From the NCBI GenBank assembly GCA_025331435.1, contig JAIWNI010000332.1, positions 1 to 10,939 on the forward strand: a DNA stretch of 10,939 nucleotides, read 5' to 3'. Positions 1 through 7,270 of the stretch are shown here, piece after piece (the first letter of the stretch is position 1; the number at the start of each line of letters is the position of its first letter). Under the pieces are notes generated by a model, which was not told the origin of the DNA, searched no databases, and was given only the letters and a program-made list of their open reading frames with translations. Origin of the DNA: Choanephora cucurbitarum. Taxonomy: Eukaryota; Mucoromycota; Mucoromycetes; Mucorales; Choanephoraceae. The position numbers and the translations under genes were made by a program.

Positions 1-1
1 A

Positions 2-417
2 AACTTGGAGATATACAAACAAATGAGGTATGGAGTATAAAAGGTATATAATAGAGACTTTATTGACTAAGGTAACAGATTTGACGTTAAAAAGGTAAAG
101 GGGATTCTTTCTTTTGGAATAAACGACAAAAATGTTTTCTGTCCTTTAAAATACTGGTATAACGGTATAGAATGCAGTCAAATTGTTGCAGACACCTATA
201 AGATTGCTGTTACAATCATGGATGGTGACAAAGCCAAGAAGCCAACTTTGATGGTGCCAATTTGTGCTGTTATTCTAAAAAACTTCCAATCGTTCTACAA
301 TTTAAAGCGCATCATTACAACAACCTCATAGGTGAAGAAGACTGTGTATATCCACTCATCAATCCTATCTACTCGAAGATTAATATGGATATCAAAGACA
401 TAGAAAAAAGATGAAAG
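2..417 (+). pseudogene. Broken coding fragment, unrecognised protein
   Basis: Reading from base 2 gives a protein-like frame interrupted by TAA at 38-40 and 68-70. It is then open for 86 codons from 71 to a TAG at 329-331. The open part has ordinary mixed composition (for example FCPLKYWYNG and TYKIAVTIMDGDKAK) rather than the Lys/Asn/Phe/Ile-rich content of AT-rich noncoding DNA. Near 300-330 the sense moves to the frame starting at 310, which reads through GEEDCVYPLINPIYSKIN to a TGA at 412-414. This is therefore a frameshift of -1 (or +2) plus at least two premature stops. The 5' part lies before the window. I do not recognise the family. The two TAA codons could be former CAA codons, but that is inference. 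There is no start codon or promoter in view. It could still be a chance open stretch, but the length and composition make a decayed gene more likely. Confidence 0.4.
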
Positions 418-419
418 TT

Positions 420-1165
420 AATATTAGAATACAATGTCTGTGATGTTTTGGTAATGATTTAAGAGAAAAGATTATAGAGACAGAAAGAGAGTACAGTGAG
501 ACTGTTTTAAATTGTTTATTACTTCAAAAAGAGGTTTTTAGAACTAATGTCTTCTAACAACAACTACTTATATGTTTTCAATAAAGGATCTGATGAAATC
601 ACAGATTATGGAGTTTGTACTAAATTAGTGTACTATTGTTACTTGTAACTTTAATAGTTACCATCATTCCTTATCCCGAGGATTTATGTTACCGAATGAT
701 GTGATGCTATCTCTTGAGTCTAGTTCTTTGTGTTGAACCTTATTGACTTCAGTTGGATTCTTTTATTTCGTAAGGATTTAGGTCTTTTACTTTATTTCTG
801 ATGTTATATCTTTTATGACTTATTTGGTCTTTCATGCAACCTTATTGTCATTGTTGAGACTAAATGTGCTCAGATCATCACAATGTCAAAGATTGACCAA
901 AAAGAATAAAGACTCGATTTGTATCTAAATTTTATAGGTTCTTACATTAAAGATTAGCTAACCTATCTCCTTATGTTTAACACTATGAAACTATATGATT
1001 TAAATTGTGTAAACTAATGCCTTTTCAATACTTTAGATAATGGTCAAACTACCATACATCACATATAGTGCAAGTTTTGCTCAGTGTAACACTATATAGC
1101 ACTTCATCTTTTTGCTTCTTCTTGAGTTCGAATGACAAATACAACCTTGAGCATCATATTCGACT
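420..1165. other. AT-rich stretch with no supportable gene
   Basis: All frames are closed by frequent stops. The only protein-like piece is a 34-codon frame from an ATG at 547 to TAA at 646-648 (beginning MSSNNNYLYVF), with about 13 open codons before the ATG back to a stop near 508. It has no visible promoter, splice sites or recognisable motif. It may be further debris of the gene fragment before it. Confidence 0.4.
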
Positions 1166-1169
1166 TCAG

Positions 1170-1440
1170 AAAAAAAGTTGCAAAAAAAAGCCTAATAAGG
1201 GACCGGAATACCAACTCATCATTTCATAAAAAAACAAAAATGTTCTTGTAACATAGAAATTAGGATCAAAGATAAAAGTTGCATAAAAAACCCTTATTAG
1301 GAATCTGATGGTCAAATTTTGTTTATCACAAAAAATAATTTTCAGTGCCAGAAAAAAGTTGCAGAAAAAACCCTAATTAAGAATTGGGCTATTTATACAC
1401 AACAAACAAAGTTGCAAAAAATCCCTTAAAATGGATGCCG
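1170..1440 (+). repeat. Four degenerate copies of an AAAGTTGCA(N)AAAAA repeat
   Basis: The core AAAGTTGC occurs at 1174, 1275, 1355 and 1408. Each copy is followed by an A-run and then a CCTAATAAGG / CCCTTATTAGG / CCCTAATTAAG / CCCTTAAAATGG segment. The resemblance covers about 30-38 bp per copy, with unrelated AT-rich spacers between. The distance between copies falls along the array (101, 80, 53 bp). The spacers are not equal and the copies are imperfect, so this is a degenerate dispersed-tandem array rather than a CRISPR or a simple satellite. Function unknown. Confidence 0.6.
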
Positions 1441-2093
1441 GATATTGAAGGTGTATTTAGTTCAAACTCGCTTCATTTACAAAATAAAAATATAGTCAAC
1501 AACTTCTCTAATTTATGTCAAAAGTGGTTCATTTGTTACTTCTTGTCATTCTAAGCATTTTGATACCAAAAAAAAGCGAGATTAAGGTACATGGAGAGGT
1601 ACAAGTTCCAAAAGTTTGTGTATATGTCTTCTTGCATTTAAACAACGATGAAAAATGTGTAACTTGGACAGTAGTCTTACTCAATTTACAGCCTATTCGA
1701 CTTAAAAAAAATATAAAACTATTTTCTAAGTGATATCGAAAAAATTGCGGAAACTGAATTTTCATCAAAATGAATTAAAAAGCTTCAAACACAAAATCCT
1801 TAGGTTATGAATACTTTTGTAAAGAAATGCAACTTCCACTTCGACCATCATGAAGTACTTGTTTACTTGGTTCATTCTAGAAAGTCTCGCTCAAAAATAT
1901 GAAGTTTTCGTAAACAAAATGGGATTTTCAGGTTAAGCTGTAAAAATGCTACCGTTTCACCACCATCTCATCCACATAAAAAAAATGTGAATGAGACGTA
2001 GTAGAAATTCTATTGATTGTAGTGAGCACACTACAAAAAAAAAGTTTCACAAAATGGGTAAATATACCCCTTATTCGCCCTGAATATGACACT
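1441..2093. other. AT-rich stretch with no supportable gene
   Basis: Short open frames exist on both strands over the same interval (1515-1733 forward, 1529-1768 reverse). Neither has a motif, a splice signal at its ends, a promoter or a plausible continuation. The forward one begins with a hydrophobic run (VVHLLLLVILSILI) that could mimic a signal peptide, but AT-rich DNA gives Leu/Ile/Val runs easily. I see nothing else here. Confidence 0.4.
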
Positions 2094-2153
2094 GTCGATC
2101 AGACGCCCTACTCCGAAAAATATATGAACATTTGCATAGGGAGCCTAATCGAC
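2094..2153. repeat. Imperfect inverted repeat (17-nt arms) beside a tandem array
   Basis: The arm at 2094-2110 begins GTCGAT and ends CCCTA. The arm at 2137-2153 begins TAGGG and ends ATCGAC. The second arm's reverse complement matches the first at 14 of 17 positions, with a 26-nt AT-rich loop between. The outer six and inner five pairs are perfect. The first 11 bases (GTCGATCAGAC) recur as a direct repeat at 2307-2317. The structure sits two bases before the 11-bp tandem array. Confidence 0.6.
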
Positions 2154-2155
2154 AG

Positions 2156-2221
2156 TTTTATGCCAGTTTTATGCCAGTTTCATGCCAGTTTTATGCCAGT
2201 TTTATGCCAGTTTTATGCCGC
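2156..2221 (+). repeat. Six tandem copies of an 11-bp unit, TTTTATGCCAG
   Basis: Six consecutive 11-bp units: unit 1 at 2156, 2 at 2167, 3 at 2178 (TTTC variant), 4 at 2189, 5 at 2200 and 6 at 2211 (ending GCCGC). The first five end in CAG. Because 11 is not a multiple of 3, all three forward frames cycle through the same 11-residue peptide repeat. That accounts for the overlapping open frames here (2013-2225, 2132-2521, 2182-2424), none of which I accept as a gene. It is a minisatellite with almost identical units, hence recently homogenised or expanded. Confidence 0.9.
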
Positions 2222-2880
2222 TTGAAGAATTGTCAATCACAGCATTTAATTGTCATAAAACAGGTGTATACAGACCCAAATTGCCGGTTTTCAAGCAGTG
2301 TTTTTTGTCGATCAGACCATGTATTCACCCTTTCATCGTTACTTTCCATTGTCAATCACAAGCCTTCCATTTATTTCTATTCGTCAAAATTTATTATTTT
2401 TATTCATTTAAATTGCCTTTTTAGATTTTGTTCATCCGTCGGATTTTGGATCGAGACATTTCATAGGTTCCTTAGCGTTATATTTTACACGATTATTGAA
2501 ACACCCTTCTTTACAATTTGACCTCGGTTTAAAGATGTATCCTTTATTCGGCACATATTGCCTTCCTTTTTAAGCATTCTATTTTAGACATTGCACAATT
2601 GGAAATAGCACTATAAATGGTGCAATAAAACGCCTGCTTATTCTCTTGAATTATTGGTTTATTTTTTTAAAATTGTATTATATATAGCTCAAAAACTACT
2701 ACTATTAACCGCTTCATTGATGCTTTTTTAGGCTGGAAAATACCAGGACCCCTTCCCTTCCTTACCTGTATACCCCCATACATTCAGCCACATTTTTGAA
2801 TCCTGCTTTGCTACCACCTAGAATGCTGCTCTTGCTTGCAGCTTCTAAAAAGACTTGAATGGATACGCATTGCAGGTTAC
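2222..2880. other. AT-rich stretch with no supportable gene
   Basis: There is one open frame to 2521 that starts inside the minisatellite. Its residues after the repeat are Phe/Ser/Ile-rich, as expected from T-rich DNA, and show no motif. A short direct repeat, TTGTCAATCACA, occurs at 2230 and 2349. A stretch at 2720-2800 is less AT-rich but has no open frame. Nothing else is supportable. Confidence 0.4.
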
Positions 2881-3020
2881 TTCTTGAACTTGGAATCACA
2901 CCAGCAGAAAGGAGTCTCAGTAAAAGAGCGGCTAAATAAAGATACTACTTCACACTACAAGTTTTACAAAATACAAATTAGTTTTTGATGCCCATAAGTA
3001 AATTTAAAAAATTTCCTTAC

Positions 3021-3288
3021 CTTTGAAGTTGGAAAAGCAGTATACGAATGACATACAAAGAGGCCTTTCTGAGTGAGCATCTAAAGCAAATATATAAACG
3101 TTAGTTCTGATGAAATGATTACAAAGAGAATTGGCTTACATTAGTACCAAATATCACAGGGTAATAAGAGTACCACGCAAAGAGTGTCTATAGTGTCAAA
3201 AAATATTGCTTATTAAAAGCATTTACAAGAGTTAAAAGACATACCTTTTACTTGAACACCAATAGAAGCAAGTGCATCTTGTTATTGC
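3021..3288 (-). pseudogene. Possible decayed intron-bearing gene, minus strand
   Basis: Read on the minus strand, short exon-like pieces are bounded by splice-like sites. They are 3288-3245 (donor GTATGT), 3187-3140 (acceptor ATAG, donor GTAAGC) and 3080-3021 (acceptor TTTAG, donor GTAAGG). The intervals between them are 57 and 60 nt, matching intron sizes elsewhere in the window. The middle piece is exactly 16 codons (contains TLFAWYSYYPVIFGTN) and the next exactly 20 codons (contains MLTQKGLFVCHS). They join in phase into a hydrophobic, membrane-like segment. In that phase the first piece has a TAA near its end. A cytochrome b561-like helix crossed my mind, but the expected histidine is absent. 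With such short pieces, chance cannot be excluded. Confidence 0.22.
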
Positions 3289-3508
3289 CTATTTTATCTT
3301 TGGACCAAAATATTTTATTTAGATTGAAAGCTTTAGCTAAAAAAGAAAGTACATTACCAAAAACCAGTTAAAAGTAAAGAGAAGAAGAAAAAGGAAAAAA
3401 ATTGGAAAAGGATTTTATTTGTAATTCGATTTTGAACAATTTGGACTCAACAGACGTACCTCGTACTCTCTCGGTTTAAATTTTCTCTGTACTTACTTGA
3501 AAAAATCG

Positions 3509-3516
3509 TATAAATA
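3509..3516 (+). promoter_or_regulatory. Candidate TATA box of the 3578 gene
   Basis: TATAAATA lies 61 nt before the ATG at 3578, leaving room for a start site 25-35 nt downstream and a short leader. Similar boxes are common in AT-rich DNA. The position just ahead of the best coding exon of the region is the reason for calling it. Confidence 0.4.
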
Positions 3517-3577
3517 CATGCTATCAAGTTTTGTTAGATTGATCTCTTACTGCTACTTCCATATAGATAGCTTAGAA

Positions 3578-4664
3578 ATGTCCAACAACTCTTTTTCACC
3601 AACAATATCCCCACTGTTCAAACTGCTACTCGTATTCCTGCCGCACGTAGTGCCGTATCTGATCGCAGAATCACCGACCTGGAGGTAGCCGTTTCCCGCT
3701 TGACAAGAGAACGTGAGGAAGACAGAGCCGAAATCGTAGCTCTCAAACGAAAAAATCAAGAACTTGACGCCAAGTTGAAGAAGCAACGTGAAAATGACAA
3801 GTTGTTTGGCTTTCCTGGTTCCGAGACTGAGTTGGAGTCTTTGAGAGTAAGTAATATACATCATGTTGCCGATGGTAATTTCTAATTTCTCCAACAACAA
3901 CAAATTGTCAAACGAATTGAAAAGAAGCATGTGGGTGCAGATGGCTGAGATCTTGACGAGACTTTAATGCGTGGGGCCAACAGCAGCAAGAAGGTGAAGG
4001 CAATCATAGACAATTTCTTTGTTGACACGGAAGGTCTCATCCTAACTCGCAATCATGATTGGCTTCGGGAAGAAATGCAAGCCTTTGTTAAGATCAAGCT
4101 CAACCAACGCTACAAAAGTTGCAAGAAAAGAGCAAGCAAGCAGCAAATGACAGAGGAGCAGCTAAACGCCGCAACTTTAAAGAACAGATATGCCACTGGC
4201 AAGAATCATGTAATACTTTTAGTCAATGGAATCTAAAACACACTTATATTCACCTTTTGTTTATCTAGATCTTGGCCAGACGATTGAACATCTATGAGAA
4301 TCATCGATCAAAGTTGTCAGATCTCCCTCGTTCGGCTGAGGATTACAAAGCTCTTTTGATTTCTGATATGACCTCAGATAGAGAAGATGATTACGATGAT
4401 TAAGACAAGTCTATTTTTGTTAGAAAAGCCCCAATTTATAGAAGTGTTGAAATAAGTATTGTCACTCGCCTTGCTATGATATTCCTACATAACTGACATG
4501 AAACTCCTTGATAGTGCGAGCAGTTTTTCGAGCAATTGGATGACATCAGACATCGAAACAACAAGTTCTTTAATCCGCGCTATGAAACTCACCGAGTAAG
4601 CGACAGAACTTACCATCATTGCCCAATCGTCAGCATGCAAGACTTGCGCAAGCTACCTGCTTGA
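3578..4664 (+). pseudogene. Decayed four-exon gene with coiled-coil N-terminus
   Basis: Exon 1 starts at ATG 3578 (MSNNSF...). A -1 type frame break in the T-run at 3592-3596 moves it to the frame that codes ITDLEVAVSRLTREREEDRA and a charged coiled coil, ending at a perfect GTAAGT donor (3847). Exon 2 (about 3895-4209) has TGA at 3946-3948, then a Lys/Arg-rich domain with AIIDNFF and NHDWLREEMQAFVKIKLNQR. Intron 2 is 4210-4268 (59 nt, ends ATCTAG). Exon 3 (4269-4451) codes ILARRLNIYENH and an acidic DMTSDREDDYDD tail, then TAA at 4401-4403, and continues as SIFVRKAPIYRS. Its donor reads ATAAGT. Exon 4 (4515-4664) codes CEQFFEQLDDIRHRN and ends in TGA. All junctions are phase 0. The intact product would be about 300 residues. 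The 'SD-E-D ... WRS/YRS ... LD' pattern resembles uncharacterised fungal proteins I recall near transposons. The function is unknown. Confidence 0.6.
4210..4268 (+). other. Intron 2 of the 3578-4664 gene
   Basis: A GTAATA donor follows a full codon. A T-rich tail and the acceptor TTTATCTAG end the interval at 4268. Removing these 59 nt joins two protein-like frames in phase 0 (…YATGKNH then ILARRLNIYENH…), while reading through meets a TAA at 4234-4236. This is the best-preserved intron in the window and sets the expected intron size. Confidence 0.55.
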
Positions 4665-4733
4665 GGTGTTGATTTTACTGATTTCTAGGTTCCTTTTGCT
4701 GCTTATATTTTGTAAATAAAAATACTGTTTTTA

Positions 4734-5523
4734 TTATATGTATCGTCTTAGAAAGTCAGCCGTAACTATGATCCCTTGAATTGGAAGACGTTCGATATGA
4801 ATGGGTGTATATAGTTTCTGTACTGGAAGAACTGAATAAGACCCCATCTTTTCAAACTCTTTTCTGAAAGGACGCATAGTTTCACCAGTGTGGGGTTGAA
4901 GGTCTTCTATTCCAGTACGAGGATTTTTGTACCGTTCAACGAAAGCAAAGTAGTGATTAAGACGAAATGTCTCTCCGTCTTCTTCGAATTCGGCAGTATG
5001 CCGAAAAAAAAAACTGATTGCACCTGCTCGCAAATGTTCGTCAGTATGTGTCATGTCCACACCTTCCAAGTCATCCACATCTACGTCATTGCATCGGTAA
5101 GCGCTAAAGTAGGTTGCCGACTGTCTTCCTACTAAACGAGATTCGTATGTGTAGCCCAAAATTTGAATCTTCTTAAACTTTTTGATGTTGTTGTTGACAA
5201 TAATCTGAGTGTCGTACTGTCTCTCGTAATAGAACTTGAGACACTCAAGCTCATCGTCTTTCAAGCGCGAAGTCTCGCTCTTGGCCCAAGGAATATGAAC
5301 ATAGCCACTAGCAGAGAGCCGCTCGAAACCCCTTCGGGTCACCTTTAATTTCTGAAAGCTTAATCAAGTCCAATAGAGAAAATGGTTCATTGATTAAAAT
5401 GAGTACGTTCTCGTGCATGGTGTCTTCACTGTCGTTTTTGTCATGCTTCTCGGCCTCAAAACCATGGTTCATGCGAGCGATCTTCTTGATGAGTTCTCTA
5501 GTGCGTTTGTCCGTTGCAAAAGG
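4734..5523 (-). pseudogene. Frame-broken hypothetical protein, C-terminal domain type
   Basis: Minus strand, transcribed towards the gene ending at 4664 (convergent, 69 bp apart). From 5523 one frame reads TDKRTRELIKKIARMNHGFE through NEPFSLLDLIKLSEIKGDPK. Sense then passes to the adjacent frame, open to TAA at 4736-4734 (about 200 codons, GFERLSASGYVHIPWAK... to ...FLRRYI). The junction lies at the C-run 5329-5332; one extra base there would explain the +1 step. The second frame on its own has only GTG as a start and an in-frame TGA at 5366-5364, so it is not an independent gene. Its core, ILGYTYESRLVGRQSATYF, then an acidic linker, AISFFFRHTAEF, HYFAFVERYKN and YSVLPVQKLYTPIH, has the layout of a C-terminal domain I recall from many mucoralean hypothetical, often transposon-linked proteins ('FFF-H ... 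AFV-W ... PVqrI'). That match is from memory. The reaction is unknown. The upstream boundary is not resolved (TAA at 5526-5524; no clean acceptor). Confidence 0.6.
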
Positions 5524-5847
5524 TTATAAAAAAGTAAAACAAAAAATGCGACTCTGATTGAATCTTATAAATTTGATGACGAAATCTTTTTATTTTTTTT
5601 AGCAACACGGGTTTTTGTTTCGAATCCTTTTCTTCTATTTTTCTCACACTTTTAACAACAACACATACACCTTTTGGTAATTAAATAAACACACTGTTTG
5701 AAATACGAGCAGGTTGTATAGAGCATCAAACAACTACGCGAGACGAGTATGACCGCTGTTATAGAACGGTCCTAATCTCTTGGTTATCTTATATTTGAAT
5801 ATCCCTTTAACCTCCACAAGAGGTGTTCACCCAATGTATTACGAATC

Positions 5848-5859
5848 TCCTAATTAGGA
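5848..5859. promoter_or_regulatory. 12-bp perfect palindrome in U3
   Basis: TCCTAATTAGGA is its own reverse complement and lies 38 bp before the TATA box. It is preserved in the other LTR at 10788-10799. It could be a dimeric transcription-factor site, but no factor is identifiable, and such palindromes also arise in AT-rich DNA by chance. Confidence 0.3.
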
Positions 5860-5897
5860 ATCCTCAACTATTATCCCTGTAGCAATTAGACGTGTAT

Positions 5898-5903
5898 TAT
5901 AAA
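5898..5903 (+). promoter_or_regulatory. LTR TATA box
   Basis: TATAAA in the 3' half of the LTR, about 220 nt before the gag ATG. It should position RNA polymerase II for the genomic transcript. The pyrimidine-rich stretch CTTCTTCTCTCTCT follows directly, as often seen near fungal start sites. The exact start is not determinable here. Confidence 0.6.
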
Positions 5904-5927
5904 TCCTTCTTCTCTCTCTGAAGTTTT

Positions 5928-5933
5928 AATAAA
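5928..5933 (+). terminator. LTR polyadenylation signal AATAAA
   Basis: A canonical AATAAA, with the same hexamer at 10868-10873 in the 3' LTR where it would act. Cleavage 10-30 nt downstream would fall near 5943-5963 (or the matching 10883-10903), close to the putative RNA 5' end proposed from the priming-site complementarity. That would imply a short R region. Confidence 0.5.
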
Positions 5934-6013
5934 GCTACTAACAGTCTCAAAAAGTACTCAACAGTCTTTATTATACATCATCTATCAAAAAATATACACT
6001 TTACATAACATTT

Positions 6014-6023
6014 TACTTTTTGA
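6014..6023 (+). promoter_or_regulatory. Putative primer-binding site, self-priming type
   Basis: No TGG, the usual match to a tRNA CCA end, follows the LTR. Instead TACTTTTTGA, three bases after the LTR end, is the perfect reverse complement of TCAAAAAGTA at 5947-5956 inside the LTR, 44 nt after the TATA box. In Tf1/sushi-type elements the first ~11 nt of the RNA folds onto the PBS and primes minus-strand synthesis, and this geometry would allow it. Mapping the RNA 5' end to about 5947 would settle it. The match is only 10 bp and A/T-rich, so chance is possible. Confidence 0.45.
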
Positions 6024-6030
6024 ATACTAC

Positions 6031-6093
6031 TCTCTCTCTCTCTCTCTCATTTTTTTTCTCTCTAAAAAGAACAACAACAACAACAACAACAAC
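6031..6093 (+). repeat. Leader microsatellites: (TC)9 and (AAC)8
   Basis: (TC)9 spans 6031-6048 and (AAC)8 spans 6070-6093, both in the untranslated leader before the gag ATG at 6124. CAA/AAC-rich leaders are unstructured and often favour scanning ribosomes, so a translational role is plausible but inferred. The tracts lie outside the LTR and so are not duplicated at the 3' end. Confidence 0.85.
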
Positions 6094-6123
6094 CAAGGTG
6101 CTCAACATCATAAAGATTTCGAG

Positions 6124-7270
6124 ATGGCCAACGCTCCTGCCATCACCACTCCCACTGCAGGTATCAACGAAGTTGAAATGGCTCAACAAGCTTTGGCTGC
6201 CATGTTAGCCAAAAAACGCGAACTTTTTGCTCTGTTTGTAACTTTGCAAACAGCTAATCCTGGATCTGAGGAAACTCAAGCAGACGACGAGGCTTACACC
6301 GACCACCTCAAGTACATTGAGACCATGAAAAGAAACTCGGCCTCCTTTTGTGCCCCTCCTCTCTCTTCAGCTGACTCTGTTACGTCAAGCGTAACCCATC
6401 AAGAAATGGATAATTCTATGCGTGTCGTGGTTCCTGACCGTATGCCACTTCTTCAGCTTGCAGGTGAGCAAGTTTGGGAAAAAGGTGAGCGTGTGCATGA
6501 AAACGCACAGGAGTTCTGTACTTTTTCGGGAAGGTGCTCAATGCATAATCAGCTCAAACTAGACACTAATTGGGAAAGACTCCTTCCTATGTGTCTAAAT
6601 GGGGATCAGACCAGCTGGGCCTCGAGTGAGATCCTTGGCAAGCAATTGCTTTGGATCGAAGCTCGCCAAAAAGTGCTAGAGCAGTTTGACTCTCCTACTC
6701 GTCAGATCATGGCATGGGTGCAAGTAGGACGTACCATGCAGGGCGCTAAAGAATCAAACCGTCAGTATGCTACTCGGTATCAGCGTCTGTGTCGTGAAGG
6801 CCGGCATAGATGATGACCGCAAATTAGCTATGATGTTCTTTAGTTCCTTGCGTGATGATGTTAGGAAAGGCTGTTTGTCTTCGATGCCTGCTTTTTGCGG
6901 CGCGCAATTACCTTCATCTATCCAACAGGTCATTGACCTGATCCTAGCCTGTGATGACGAGACCTATAATCCCACCAAACGAAGAGTGTCAGAGGAAGCT
7001 GAACCTCATAAAAAAATGAAGTCAAATGACAATCAGAGAACTGGTAAGTCATCCCAAGAACCTTGTCATTTTTGTAACAGAAAATGGTACGATGGTCACA
7101 AATGCAAACAATTTTATGAGCATTTGAAGCAGAAAAATAAAGGCCAAACATCAAAGCAATTTGATAAGGTAAGTCGTATGGCTATCCGTACTTCTTCCTC
7201 CCCTTCTGCAGGCCATGAACAAGGTGAAGACATCAATGGCATGAGTCAACCTCTTGGCTCTCGAATGTAA
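6124..7270 (+). pseudogene. gag: gag: capsid and zinc-knuckle protein, one frame break
   Basis: Structural polyprotein that would form the virus-like particle and package the RNA. The start is ATG 6124 (GAGATGGCC context), the first ATG after the leader. The first frame is open for 229 codons to TGA 6811. Its C-terminal half has the capsid-like features of retrotransposon gag (SSEILGKQLLWIEARQKVLE, then NRQYATRYQRLC). Sense passes to the next frame at about 6799-6800, where one extra G in GAAGGCC accounts for the step, and continues AGIDDDRKLAMMFFSSLRDD to TAA 7268. Near the end, CHFC followed by DGHKC gives a CX2CX7HXC knuckle (first Cys codon at 7064), in a Lys-rich nucleocapsid-like tail. 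This variant spacing is familiar from plant and fungal Ty3 gags, unlike the CX2CX4HX4C of retroviruses. Total length about 380 residues if the break is ignored, which is usual. The frame overlaps the protease frame over 7245-7270. Confidence 0.8.

Larger units (their letters stand above)
5757..6010 (+). repeat. 5' long terminal repeat
   Basis: Positions 5757-5999 match 10697-10939 at an offset of 4940 with three mismatches (5783 G/A, 5797 G/A, 5962 C/T). The left end TGTTAT and the proposed right end ATAACA (6005-6010) form a perfect 6-bp terminal inverted repeat with the standard TG...CA ends, giving 254 bp. The region contains a TATA box, an AATAAA and a perfect 12-bp palindrome. Short LTRs of this size are usual for fungal Ty3 elements. 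The right boundary rests on the inverted repeat because the 3' copy is cut by the window edge. Confidence 0.93.

Noticed and set aside
1515..1768. Short open frames on both strands, one with a hydrophobic N-terminus
   Set aside because: The two overlap on opposite strands with no motif, splice site, promoter or continuation; typical of AT-rich noncoding DNA.
2156..2221. CRISPR-like or regulatory repeat array
   Set aside because: The units are contiguous with no spacers and the context is eukaryotic.
2013..2521. Overlapping open frames encoding repeated MPVLCQFYASF-like peptides
   Set aside because: They arise because the 11-bp minisatellite reads through all three frames. The flanking residues show no motif and there are no gene signals.
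3140..3187. Cytochrome b561 assignment for the hydrophobic minus-strand exon
   Set aside because: The expected haem-ligand histidine is not present and the piece is only 16 codons.
4890..5348. Forward open frames at 4890-5135 and 5163-5348
   Set aside because: They are antisense to the better-supported minus-strand relic and have no motifs.
5617..5627. GTTTCGAATCC resembling a tRNA B box
   Set aside because: No A box, cloverleaf stems or acceptor pairing in the T-rich sequence around it.
5752..5756. ACCGC as the target-site duplication
   Set aside because: The matching right flank lies beyond the window, so a duplication cannot be claimed.
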